NCBI RefSeq assembly: GCF_028769735.1
Contig: NC_088171.1
Coordinates: 78,819,216 to 78,883,215 of the forward strand
Direction: 5' to 3'
Length of the DNA stretch: 64,000 nt
DNA from: Zonotrichia leucophrys gambelii
Taxonomy: Eukaryota > Chordata > Aves > Passeriformes > Passerellidae
The notes under the pieces: model-generated
Database searches by the model: none
What the model was told of the DNA's origin: nothing
The model's input: the letters and a program-made list of their open reading frames with translations, nothing else
Made by a program: the position numbers and the translations under genes
Shown: positions 15,008 through 26,547 of the stretch, piece after piece
Position numbering within the stretch: the stretch's first letter is position 1
Layout: every line of letters starts with the position of its first letter

Positions 15008-16257
15008 CCTGGTAATTCACCTCTTTCAGATCCCTCAAAACTTTTGAATCTAAGGTTTAGAGAAACATGAAGTCTACTATTCAACTTATGATTAACCATT
15101 TATTTGTTTGTTGTTAAATTTACTGGCTGGACTAAAAAGCACAGATTCTAAACCAGTATTTCTTATAATTCATAAGTGCCAGATATTCATTCCTGGTATG
15201 GGATTATGCATGCCCAACATCAGAACTCTTGTGATTTATGTGGTCATTTATTACTTACATGAACTGCTTTTACTGAACAGATTCTACAGCTATAGTCAGA
15301 CTTGCCACACCAGAACTATTCAAAAGACCGACTTCCTTTAACTGTAAGAAATAAAACTAAACTGAGAGCAATCGGAGCTTGTAACTTAATTTGTAGTGAC
15401 AGAAATTTAAGAAATCAGAATTATAACTCAATTACTACCAAGTAAAACCAAATCATTATGACAGTTAAACAGAAATACTAGTTAAGTCATATAAATATAC
15501 AATTTTTACAAAGCCTTATGGCTTACATCATTAAATTATATATACTTATTTCCTCTCAGCCTTAAAAGATACAATTATAAGAACTAGGGCAAGTAGACTT
15601 ACATTTAACAGGGCACACCTACTCACATGTAACAAGTCAGAAAGGAACAATCAGCATTTTTCTGTTCATAGACCAGTTAGCACAACATTGTACTGGTACT
15701 GACAGACATGACACCTCCTTCCCCTGGACATCAAAAACCCAGCCCTCAGTGATGACATACTCCAGTAATTGAGGTGAGGTCTACTGACCTAATCAAATCT
15801 GTCAGGTCAGCATGCCCACAGCTATACCTTTGAAAAAATTTTCTCAAACAACTCACATTTTCATGGTGTTTACAATACAAAAAGAATTATGACTGATATT
15901 TGACCTAAATTGTATGTCAAAAAGCTTCCATCAAACATATCCTTCACATATAACTGAAAAATAATGTCACATAAAATCTTAAGTATAAAGGCCTTTGCTG
16001 AAAAAGTAGCACACAAAATTACTCCTAACTCTCTACATTTGGGTTCTGCAGAAGTACTTAAATCCTTTGTCCCAAATTCAAATCAGAAACTACCACAGGC
16101 AGAAGTGAAAACTGTTTAAAGGAAGAATGGCTTTGGGATTTCTAGCAGACCAATGCTACTCTACACAGAAGGAGTGAGGAGGAGAGTTTCTTCTTCTGAA
16201 AACTGCTAGGATTCTGCTGGGGGGGCCTGACCTGGGTAATGAGTACCAGCTGCCTAC

Positions 16258-16347
16258 CTTCACTGGTAGCTGCATTCTTCTGGGCTTTGGTGGGTGTGTG
16301 ATCCGTACTTGAACTCACGTCGGATGAGATGCTTGAGCTGCCCTTGC
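16258..16347 (-). CDS. FBXL7: FBXL7 coding exon 2 (internal, 90 bp, partial CDS)
   Basis: This 90-bp exon completes codon 13 (Gly), encodes residues 14-42, and leaves one base of codon 43 (phase 1 in, phase 1 out). The peptide is low-complexity and Ser/Thr-rich, starting GKGSSSISSDV and ending KAQKNAATSE. It belongs to the disordered N-terminal region ahead of the F-box and holds several possible phosphosites, including Ser/Thr near Pro (HTPTK). The acceptor is excellent: a long CT-rich tract from about 16350 to 16390 and then CAG (16348-16350). A CTCAT about 53 bases upstream could be the branch point. The donor is G followed by GTAGGC (GT at 16256-16257). From memory, mammalian FBXL7 has Val where this sequence has Ala38; the rest looks identical. 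The next exon, expected to begin by completing an Asp codon, is beyond position 1. Confidence 0.92.
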
Positions 16348-18975
16348 CTGCAAAAGGAGAAGGAGGTGGAAAGGGAGGGAGGGGAGAGAGAACAAAACAT
16401 GAGTTCAAACTTTGAAATAGAAAGACCTTCAATATCTGAACCTGGAACAACTCCAGGAAGCTTTAAACTAGGTTTAAAGCAGCTGATGTTCATTTTGTAC
16501 ACATCAGAATAGGAATTCACTGCACTGTAACTTCTAGCATGTGCATGTTTACGTGTATTGAGGCTGCAAACAGTCTCCTATGCCACAGAGCCTCTCATAA
16601 AGTACATATTTGCTAATCTCTGTTGAAAATTAAATGTTTGTGATTAAAAACATTAGGGGAACTTAAATGTTCACTTTACTCATTCAAATACCTCTAACAC
16701 AGATCAAGAAAAATGGTTACATTCAAAATATGTTAAATGAGTTTAGACTTCTGTCTTATGTGTTCACATCATGTATTCAAGTCATTTGGTCACGTGAAAA
16801 TGAAAGCAAGGTATCTGTTTTCTCCTTCACCATACTCACTGCATAATGTAATGCACCATTTCAAAATTAACTTCTCACTAATGGTGGAGGGGTTTTAACT
16901 GTAAATCATAACCTATGGATGTTTCTTCTCTTATTTTTCTCTCTTAAAAGCTTTTCCTGAATTTCCTATATCACTGTCTTCAGACATATTTGCAGGATGT
17001 CAAATTCCAGATACAAGTTACAAAAGAAATCCAAATACATATTAAAAATTAACCTCTATAGATACTACAGAAGAACAGAGTTGGCTAAACCAGAGCTGTC
17101 TTTTTGTTTTCCTGTGAGGATCTAAGGAGTCACTCCTGTTTCCCTTCACTCATTCTACTCAATCTCAGTAATCACTAGCAGGGAATACTGCTCTACTCTG
17201 CAGCAGGAACCAGACCAGCCACCCAATAAGTGGGATAATTCTAGAGAGAGGAAATGCAGTGAATACTGTTACATTTTAAGAAGTTACCTATCCCCAAAAA
17301 CACTGCATCACTGAAGCCTTTAAGACCTATTTGGTTTTTTTTGACCAAAATTAATCTGTATGCAGAAAGCTAGCTGACATCAAGTTTCTGTCACTTGAGT
17401 AAACCCATAATCACAGGAATGTTAGCAAGAGACTTGTCTGATCTGTTATTTCAATCAAGCATTCCTTGGGGTTCTGGGTTACAGTATGCCTGGTTTTCAT
17501 AACATTTAGATGTAAGGGAGAGGTCTGCTTTTTAAAGGTGCCACAACAGAACAAGGATTTAAGTTTTAATAGGAAACAACTGGAGAATGTGCAAATGTAG
17601 GTTGTTTCACAACCAAGGTACTGCCACTTAATCTGTCAGCCAGCCCTAGAGAATCATCCTCCACAGAAAGTTGCTTAAATTAACATGCTTAGATTTGAGA
17701 GATGATTATGAATTTAACTGGAGTGAAAGGATATTAAAATGGCCAGAAGAACATAAAAAAAATAAATGGCTAAAGCTAGTAGCTGGGCAGGGTGAAGAGA
17801 AAGAAAAAAGTGTATTTCCAATGATTCACTAATTGCTTTTTACATTCCTTTAAGAAGTTAAGCAAAACCAAGAAGCAGCACTTCCAGAATATCTTCAATT
17901 GTTCTCAAGCTGTGACACGAGTCGGAGTAATAGACTGTGGTCTTTAGAGAAATTACTGCCCCAAAACTCCACAACTAAGGCAACAAGGTTTGTGGTAGAA
18001 GAAAGGCAGAAGATAAAAGGAAAGGGTACTTGTTAAATGTTCTGTCCCAAGAAGAGGCCAAAGAACAAGAAACACCTGCAGCAGTTGAGAATCAAATCAC
18101 TACTGACAGGTACTGAGAGGCATTTAGATGGTATTGCCACTACCAGCAACTCCTTGTATATCAAAAACTCTAACTACAGAGGCAGAAAATAAAATTCTAA
18201 GGGGTATCAGCACTCCTCAACAGATAATTAGAAAGAAAACAAAACTAAACAGAGCAACTGGAAAAATTATTTCCTCAAGGCAAATAAACAGGATTTCCTC
18301 TAAAAGAGAATTTATCTTTTTGGGGGGGAGGGAAGAGGGAAAGGAAGTCAGTGAAACCAAATAACAGCAGAGTTGCAAGATGGTCATATCTGCAATGGCT
18401 TGTTTTCACAAAGTGAATTCTTCCCAGGCTCCCCATTAACAATAGCAGTTCTATTTACCCCAAATACAAGCCCACCTCAAAGAGAACAACCAAAATGTTT
18501 TACCCACTGTCAGTACACATCGTAGCAACATATTTACAATTGCACATTTCTGTAGAAATTGTGAAATGCCTGATGTAAGTGTAGATATTTATAATTTAAA
18601 TCTACTTGAACCTTAAAACATTTTAATGCCTTTCAAGAATTTAAAACCAGAAATTAGGAGAAAGGAAAAAAAAACAAACAAAACATAGTTGCTGCTTTGG
18701 TTTGATACAGTTCTGCCTGTAATTGTATTTTTATATGGAGTTTTCTCTGACTGCATACAGCCCCAAAACTAGCTTTTTTCCTTATTGCCAACACTGTAAC
18801 TCTCCACTCAGATAAGGAGAAAGGATGTACTTTCTAGTAATTTTCAATGTGTTTCAAATAGACTAGCTGACACTATATATCTTTTTTGGTTTTTTTTCAG
18901 TGCACAAAGCTTTGAGTAGGCTAGATTTGGCTACTGCAGACTCATGTACACATGCCAAAGCTAAAACATAACAGT

Positions 18976-19316
18976 ATTTAAATATTCTCCAAAGAGGAAA
19001 GGCTAGGAGAGCAGCAGCTGTTCAGCCTGGAGATCACAGTTGGCCTCCACTCCCAAGTAAGAAGTGACAGACAAGAGGAAACGGCATCAAGTTGTGCCAG
19101 GGAAGGTTTGGGTTCCATACTAGGAAAAAATTTCTGCACTAAAAGGGTGTTCAGGCATTGGAACAGGCTGCTCAGAGAAGTGGTGGAGTCACCATCCCTG
19201 GTGGTATTTAAAAGACATGTAGATGTGGCGTTTGGGGACACGGTTTAGTGATGGACTTGGCAGCGCCGGGTTCGCAGTTGGACTCGATTGTAAGGGTCTT
19301 TTCCAACCTAAACGAT
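18976..19316 (+). mobile_element. CR1 LINE 3' fragment (CR1-F-like)
   Basis: The sequence carries the usual CR1 3' landmarks in order: an AGGCTAGGAGAGCAGC-like start, GGAACAGGCTGCTCAGAGAAG, CACCATCCCTGG, GGTTTAGTGATGGACTTGGC, and TTTTCCAACCTAAACGATT at the end. It is a 5'-truncated, non-coding 3' end of about 340 bp, antisense to FBXL7. It is fairly well preserved, so it is younger than the 45-46 kb copy. Confidence 0.92.
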
Positions 19317-22211
19317 TACATGGAATATTAGAATCACAGAAATTCAAAGACTGCTGATTTCCCTAATGCTATAGGGAAAAGTTAAAGCACAGCATAAGAC
19401 CGGTTTCCAGAGACCAGTTCCTCTCCAATTTAAAAAGTGCACTGAGAAAGTCATTGCACATAAATATACCCTGACAAGGGTTCTAATGCAATGACAACCA
19501 GAAGGATCAAACAGAGGGCAATACTGCAAAGACTACAGCAGTAATGACTGTATTTGATCGTCTGCTTTAAAAAATTAAAGGCCTGCCAAAAGCTTCCCTA
19601 ACATGACTTGCAATGATATAGAGTTTCCTTCATACAGTCAACAGTTCTTTATTCCTAAACCAGAAGCTGCAATCCAAAAGAAAGGAAACTGCACCATGGT
19701 AGTATGCAGATATGATAGAAGAAATCCATTTTCCTAGAATACAACATAATTCACACTGGGAGTGAAGGTAGCATGTACTTCACAACACCTGCAAAGAATC
19801 ACACAGCCACACAGTTGCAATTCAAATCATGTCTCTGACCTGCTTCTGAAGAAGCAAAAGTGGGGATTTTTCTTTCCATCTGCTAGTGCCAAAATCTTAC
19901 AATAGTTGTAGGAACAAGACTCCAGCTATCTAACCTAGTACACTATTTCCTGCAGATTACATTTTGATCCTGCTGGAAAGAAAACCAGAATAAGGAAAGC
20001 ATATAATATAACAGATACTTCTCCTCAACATTGTCTTCAGGCCTTTGTAGCCCACAGAAGTTTTTCAGCCATAGACATCTTTCCACTTAGTAGCCCTACA
20101 GCCTTATTAAATTTACCTTGTCTCTTTTTGAATCATGACTATTAAAATCATGTGTTTAATTTTCTTTTTATCATACAGATGCCTATAATGACAAAAAAAT
20201 TATGCTTGTTTTATAAAGTGCTTGCTATCTTCAGTTTTGCAAACTTTGGATTCTGCCATCACACTCACTGCTGACAAGTGTCAAAGACATCCCAAGCCAG
20301 TCAGGACAGAATCAATGCAATTTAAACTTCCATGGCAAAGCACAGTCTATAACTGTATGACACTGAAAAACTATTTTGGGAACCACATATGCAAAGCCTG
20401 TCCTAGTCTGAACAGCAGTGAGTCCCCTTCACTCACTCTGGAACAATTTTGTTAGGTTTTTATGCAGCACATTTGCCTTGGATTCTGGTGTTATGAGCAT
20501 TTGCAAGCCGTATTTTACACATCCTTCTAAGATCTCATAAAGACAGGTTGACCTGATCATTGTTTCTTATGTGTCACCCTGGAAAGTAACAGCAGTACTT
20601 CTCTTGACATCAAGTTTTTATGTGATGATGCCTTTCTTCAGCAGGCAGTGACAGGTACCTCAGGAATTAAATGGATAGTACACCCAAATCCACTGCTTGC
20701 CATGCTGAAGTGAAACATTAGACAAAATACTAAAACAGAACAACTAAATAATCATTTAGGAAAAGAGAGCAGAAAACAATTAAGTCCAGAATAACCACTA
20801 ATGTCTTTAACTGTCCGAAAGTGTTATATTACAATGACTTTGATGTAAAAAAGTCTGAAAATTTTGTTTACTTAAGCCACCAATTCTTATCCAAATGACA
20901 TTATTCAAATTAAACTTCTCAACATGAAAGTGCATATGTGCATGGTTTTCCTACCAGATGATCATTACTTTCTCTTTTATATCTTCAGAGAAGTTCTTTT
21001 AAAATCAAATACATGCCAACCACATCAAGAAGAGATCCAGAAAAAGAAAAAATTAATCCAAACCTCAAAGCATCAGGGATCATTCAAGAGGAAAGAAAAA
21101 TCTCTTTTCCTTCTCTTATTTCCATGACACACATTATGCTGGTCCAAGTCACCAAAACCTCAAGTGTATCTCTTTACAATCTGCCCCTCCAAAGACTGCA
21201 GAGTCCCAGTATGTTTCCAAGTATTCCCATGGAAATCAGCAGCCTAGTGCAGTACTTAGGCTTTGTGGATATAAAGCATCCTTTAAAGATGCGATATATC
21301 AATTCATTTATCCAAAGTACAAGAAAAGTTGGACTACACACTTTGGACAATCATTCTCCTTGAACTTTACATTTGTACGAATGGAAATGATATGTCATAA
21401 AACTAAGTCTTATGGTTTCCATCTATTAGTTCTTAACTGCTGACCAAACTACCACTGTTTCAACACTGAAATTACCTACCTACAAGCATTGAACTGAACT
21501 GCTTTCAGGATGCAGTATGTTTGTTTACAGATTCACTTTGACCACTCACAGCTGACCTTCTACCCTAAAATCTTAGGCATATGGCTCTGGAGCTTGCTCT
21601 TTCTTTTTTTTTCCAAATTAAAATGTGTGCCAATGTAACAAGCAGGCTCCAAATTTCATTTTGCCCAACATTTGCCAGGATATGATAAAACAGCTTGTGC
21701 AGTAATCTGCACAAACTCCAATCCGAAATAGAAGAAATAAACTGAATGTTTCACAGGAAGCACACTGAAGTTTGTAGGGTTTGCAGATATGTGCTAGCAC
21801 TGGTACTTTGGGACACTATTTCTTAAAACTTTCACAAGTGGACTCTCCACAAGCATTTTTACATTACTTTTTTTATTTTTAAACCACACTCCATCTTCCA
21901 GGATTGTGAAATTTGGCTGTGAAATCTGGCATAATTTAGCTATGAAATAGTACACTTAGTTCTGCAGCATTTCTGTAAGTTTTAAGCTAAATTTCAATTC
22001 AGGTCCCACAGGCCAATTTGGCCAGTTTTGTTCTTTCAGTCAGTGCCTGCCTCACCTTCTCAATTACCACAGCACACGACAAAACCTCCTGCAAACGCCA
22101 ACAGGCTGCACTAATATATCTCCAGTAGGGAGCAAGTAATCTCATGTTTTATTTCTTTCAGGAACCTTTCCCAGGTGCAGGTACCAGCCAAATGGCCCCA
22201 CCATAGGGCAT

Positions 22212-22251
22212 GGCTGAGCCCCTCAGAGCAGGGAAGCCCTGAGGCTCAGCC
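22212..22251. repeat. GC-rich imperfect hairpin
   Basis: GGCTGAGC and CTCAG (separated by a CC bulge) pair with CTGAG and GCTCAGCC, giving a 13-bp stem around a 12-base loop in otherwise AT-rich intron. Transcribed on either strand it would fold. No known RNA family is recognised. Confidence 0.7.
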
Positions 22252-24902
22252 CTCAGTGTCACCTTTTTGAGGCAGTGTTACAACCAGATACAGGAAGCCC
22301 ACTTGAAGGCAATAAGCATATTTAATTCTGATGTAAATACAGCTGTGGGAATTCTGCAGCTAGCAAGACACAACAGTTTATCCACTATACTGCAAAAGGC
22401 CTAAGAACATTAGAATGCAGGTGGGGGATTGATTTTTTCAGAACTATTTAGCAGAATGATGTTTGTTACCACCAAGGAAAGCCTTCAGAACATCTGGATT
22501 AAAATCATGAAGATTAAATAAAATTGTTTGCATAGTCATAGATTTTAATTGCTGCACTAAAAGCCTACTGGGTTTGCAGTCAGGACATCTTTAATTCTCA
22601 GGTGCTAAACTTGCCAGGTGCTAAATAACTCACTATGAGTTTAGAATACCAAAGGCTTTATTTAATGAAGTCTTCAAGTGGACACATCTAATCCAATGAC
22701 CAAACAGAGGCAGGGCACATATTGCCTCCTCTATGTAACAGATGAAAATATATTTTCTAGATATTATCCCTTTCTGAAGGAACTTCAGCACCCATTGATG
22801 AGGTTTGTAAACCAAGAACCTTTATATGGGACTATGAAGGCCACCCTAATTTTTAAAGACAGTACATGTCTGGTTTATCAAAGGATTTCACCATACAGAG
22901 TGACAAACAACACACAAGACTGCTAGGTTTATAAAGAATCAATAATGCATCAAACTACTTTGAGGCCTTTCTTCACACCTCCTAAGCAGCCTGCATGCCA
23001 GAAGGTAATATTTATTTGCAGCTAAACTTTGCACCCACTCCAAGTGTTAAGCTCTACTTTTCAAACACACAGTGATAGAACCCCATAAACTGTTTAGTCT
23101 AGGCTGCCTGAGAAAGAAAGAATGCAAGTACTTTGCTTATTTGATCTCTTCAGAAAACAAGATGAGAAATCTTTAACATCCTTTTTTCTTACTTAGCAGG
23201 ACTAGCATGTTTCCCAACTAAATATTAAAATGTTGTCTTCCATGAAATGGCTCAGCCTATTTCAAAAATGGCTCCCACTCTGTAACCTTCTTCTTTGCCA
23301 AGGAAGCAGGGAAATAAAACTTTGGCCTTCCTACCAATCACAGAATTTTCTTAGAAAACATTCATTCATTTAATGTAGGGCTTTCCATTACAAGTTGTCA
23401 TCCAATCACCACCATGTTGTAAGACGGGCATTTACTCAAGATACAATGTTCTCAAATTTATTACCTACCTTAAACTCCGCTATTTTAACCCAACAGCCAA
23501 AAAAATATTATTAAACCAACACAAGAAATTAACACAATTAAGTCAAAACAAAACCCTTTTTCCAGTTTTATACTTTCTCCAAGAAAGACTCTTCATTGAC
23601 AAATTCACCACTAATGGCTACTTCAATTTTGGTTTTTTCCCAGCTCTATTGTAATTTAAATGAAATACTAATCCTTTCCATTCAAAAAAGGCAAGGACTA
23701 TCCAGTTCAATATCAAATATAAATTGGCAGAGACTTCATTTGCACTTTATTGAGTGAGACATGCCAAAGAGTGGAGGTAGCCTGAGATGATGAACTCCAG
23801 TATAGATTCTGAAGTGGCTGCAACCTGCTACTGCATTGGAACGCATCTGACATTTGGTATGGGTCTGAATTTCATAATATGGTTCAGTAGTACAAAATCA
23901 AACCCACCAAACACATTTGTCTTCCACAGTAATACCATTAATACTTAGGATTTGTTTTTAGATTTTCACAAACAACTAGTTCCGAGATCTAAACAAAAAA
24001 TATTAATGGTAAACTTAACACTGTCAATTTCCCTGCTCAATCAGCTACAATGGAAGCAGAAGAAACCCCAGGTGGAAGTGGCTGCTGTGGCAGGCTGGAG
24101 GGGCAGCTTTTTTGGTGTAGTACATAGTAACATCACAAAAATCAACCTCACAATATCTCCCAAATTTTCAGCTTGACTATTGACAGCTGTTTAAGTCAGA
24201 GTTAATGGTAAAGAGGAAGTGAAAAACCTTTATCAAGACATCATACCAAGGACTCTGGTATCAGTATGCACTGTGAAAAGTAATACAAAAATCTTTCACG
24301 TGAGAATACAGATCTGACAGCCTAAGATGACTTCTTTACTTAAAGAAGAACAAAAGAACCTGACAGCTAAGGAAAAGCAGACAAGGATCATTCTACTCTT
24401 TTAGATAAGCACAGTCACTTCCAGCTTTTCTTTACTGATGGATACAGGGAGGGGAGGAGGGGAAAGGGAAGTGGCTGACTCAAGGATGCAAGTAAAAGGA
24501 GACTCTGAAAAATAGTGGGATTACAAAAACTAAATGAAACTGATTTGTGAAAAAGGCATATAGAGATAGAGAGTGATGTCTTAAAGGCAACTAACAGGAG
24601 AAAACCTACTAACTTGAGAAACATCCTTACTTCTTTTAACTGACGATCAAGTTTGGCAAAAGGACAAGCCTCATACTAGGAGGTTTAGAAATGAAACTCA
24701 TCAGTACATAACTGAGTTAAAAATAATTAAGAGAAAAAAAAGAAGCCATACTTACAAAAGAAATCAAACTAAGGCTTCACACAATACATTTGGCAATCAG
24801 TTTTAGATTTTTTTTTTCTTCCTTCTTCTCTGATTTCTATGAAATGTAAAGTCCTAATGTTGCACTAACCACAGATGTCTGGCAATGATCACACTAAAAA
24901 CT

Positions 24903-24927
24903 AAAAAAAAAAAAAAAAAAAAAAAAA
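24903..24927. repeat. Poly-A tract
   Basis: Twenty-five consecutive A residues are followed by a short AAC-rich tail. No transposon body is recognised on its 5' side. Confidence 0.95.
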
Positions 24928-26389
24928 CAAGCCACAAAACAAAACCAAAAAGACCCAGTACCTGTCTGATTTTTTTAAAATATAGTTTTAACAGATCATT
25001 TTAATATTTTAGAAAATTCCATTATTCTTATTGAAAACTCTCTGTAGTTTCAATTACATAAATTAATCTTTTAGTCTCAACTCTGTACAGAGACTGTACA
25101 CACTGCTGTAATTTGCCACTGCAGTCACTGCCTGAACACTGAGAGTAAAATTTATCCCAAACAATGCCCATCTATCCCCAGAATATGAGTAGGATAGTAA
25201 TTCTCCATAGACATTCTGTGCTTTCAGTGCCTATTCAGCATTTTTATTCCTTCTGCACCATTATCTATATTTCAACTCTCTTTCACAAAAAAACATTCCT
25301 GTCAGAAGACAGGAAAACATGGCATGGAAACTCTCAGAAGAGTTAAATAAAAATGTATCTCCCTCAAGGCATTACAATTTCTTCATCTATTTTAATCACA
25401 GCATACGATCCAAGGTATCCAACAAACCAGCAACAAAAAGACAAAGGACTTTTTTAGTTTGCCCTGCAACCTTCACCAGGGCCACATTATTTACAACTCA
25501 CACAGGCTTTCAGTGGGAGGACACTATTAAGGAAAAAAACAAATGTAACTGATATCTACCCTGCTGAAAATTCAGTATTTTATTTTGAAATGTTTTTCTT
25601 CCTCACTATTTAGTAGTATGCATGCCACTGTCATAAAGATTTTTGGTTGAAGCTTGATAATTACAAAATTCCTTCTGAAGTATATCCATAAAACTCTAAT
25701 TCAACTGAGCAATCCTGAAAAATAAAAGAAATATAAAGGCACTGCTTTCAAAAGTGTTTTATCTAATGTCTTTGTGAAAAGACATGCTTCATCCCCCTTT
25801 CTTCTAAGCACAACTGACAAGAAGTGGTTCTGCTCTTTGGTATTACTCATTCTTGTCGTTTTTAGTATTAGCTTCTGATCACAGGAAAAAAAAATACTGA
25901 AACAAAGGTACATCTCCAGCAGAAGAAAAGAGAGCAGAAATAGAGTGGGTATGTCGGTGACCACTACACATGACATTTCAGAAAAACTTCTTGCTCATCA
26001 TGTTCTTGTCTGGATGGTTTCTGGGAACCAGCCATAGTGCAGCAGGGCCAATCTCCAGCTCCCATTCATCCAGCCCAGCATCACACTGACTCTTTAGTTC
26101 CTCTTTAAGTAATTAAAAACATTCTTTAAATAATCCTAAGTTTCTTTCTCTGAGCCAATTAACTACCTGTACAGAAAAGATGACAGAAGATGCACTGCTT
26201 GCATTAATATTCTGTCATTTGACACCAAATCTTCACCACTACAGTGTCATGTGAGCACTCTTAAAACACTCAGGGAATCAGCTTCTTGATCACACTCCTG
26301 TACATTTTTTTAATTAATTAGTACTGGCTAATTAAAAAAACTAATAGATGTCACACCAAAGAAACATGAATAATTTTAGAGAATTTTTC

Positions 26390-26547
26390 CCAACCAAAAA
26401 GAAAACAAACAAAAACCACCAAAAAAACCAATCCAAGCAAAAAACCCCCAAAAGCAACAAAAAAACCCCCAAACAAAACAAGAAACACAAACCCCCAAAA
26501 TTAAAAATACAAACAAACAAAACCCCACAAAATCCAAACCAAACAGC
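26390..26547. repeat. A/C-only low-complexity tract
   Basis: About 155 bases are made almost only of A and C (AAAC, AACCCCC, ACAAAC units) with no regular period. On the opposite strand it gives a chance hydrophobic, Phe/Trp/Gly-rich frame that looks like a membrane protein but is not one. Confidence 0.9.

Larger units (their letters stand above)
1..16257 (-). other. FBXL7: FBXL7 intron 2, 5' part (runs off the window)
   Basis: This is the non-coding 5' portion of intron 2 in gene orientation, from the donor at 16256-16257 to the window edge. I see no further exon: ORFs are short, overlapping on both strands and resemble nothing I recognise. The content is AT-rich unique sequence with an A/CAAA tract near 1.6 kb, a long A tract at 8.46 kb, a CR1 3'-end scrap at 11.6 kb and a T/GT tract at 15.0 kb. 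The octamer-bearing stretch near 9.8 kb is treated in the findings. Confidence 0.85.

Noticed and set aside
26308..26345. Imperfect inverted repeat of TTTAATTA and TAATTAAA
   Set aside because: Low-complexity A/T arms that arise easily by chance; no flanking element seen.
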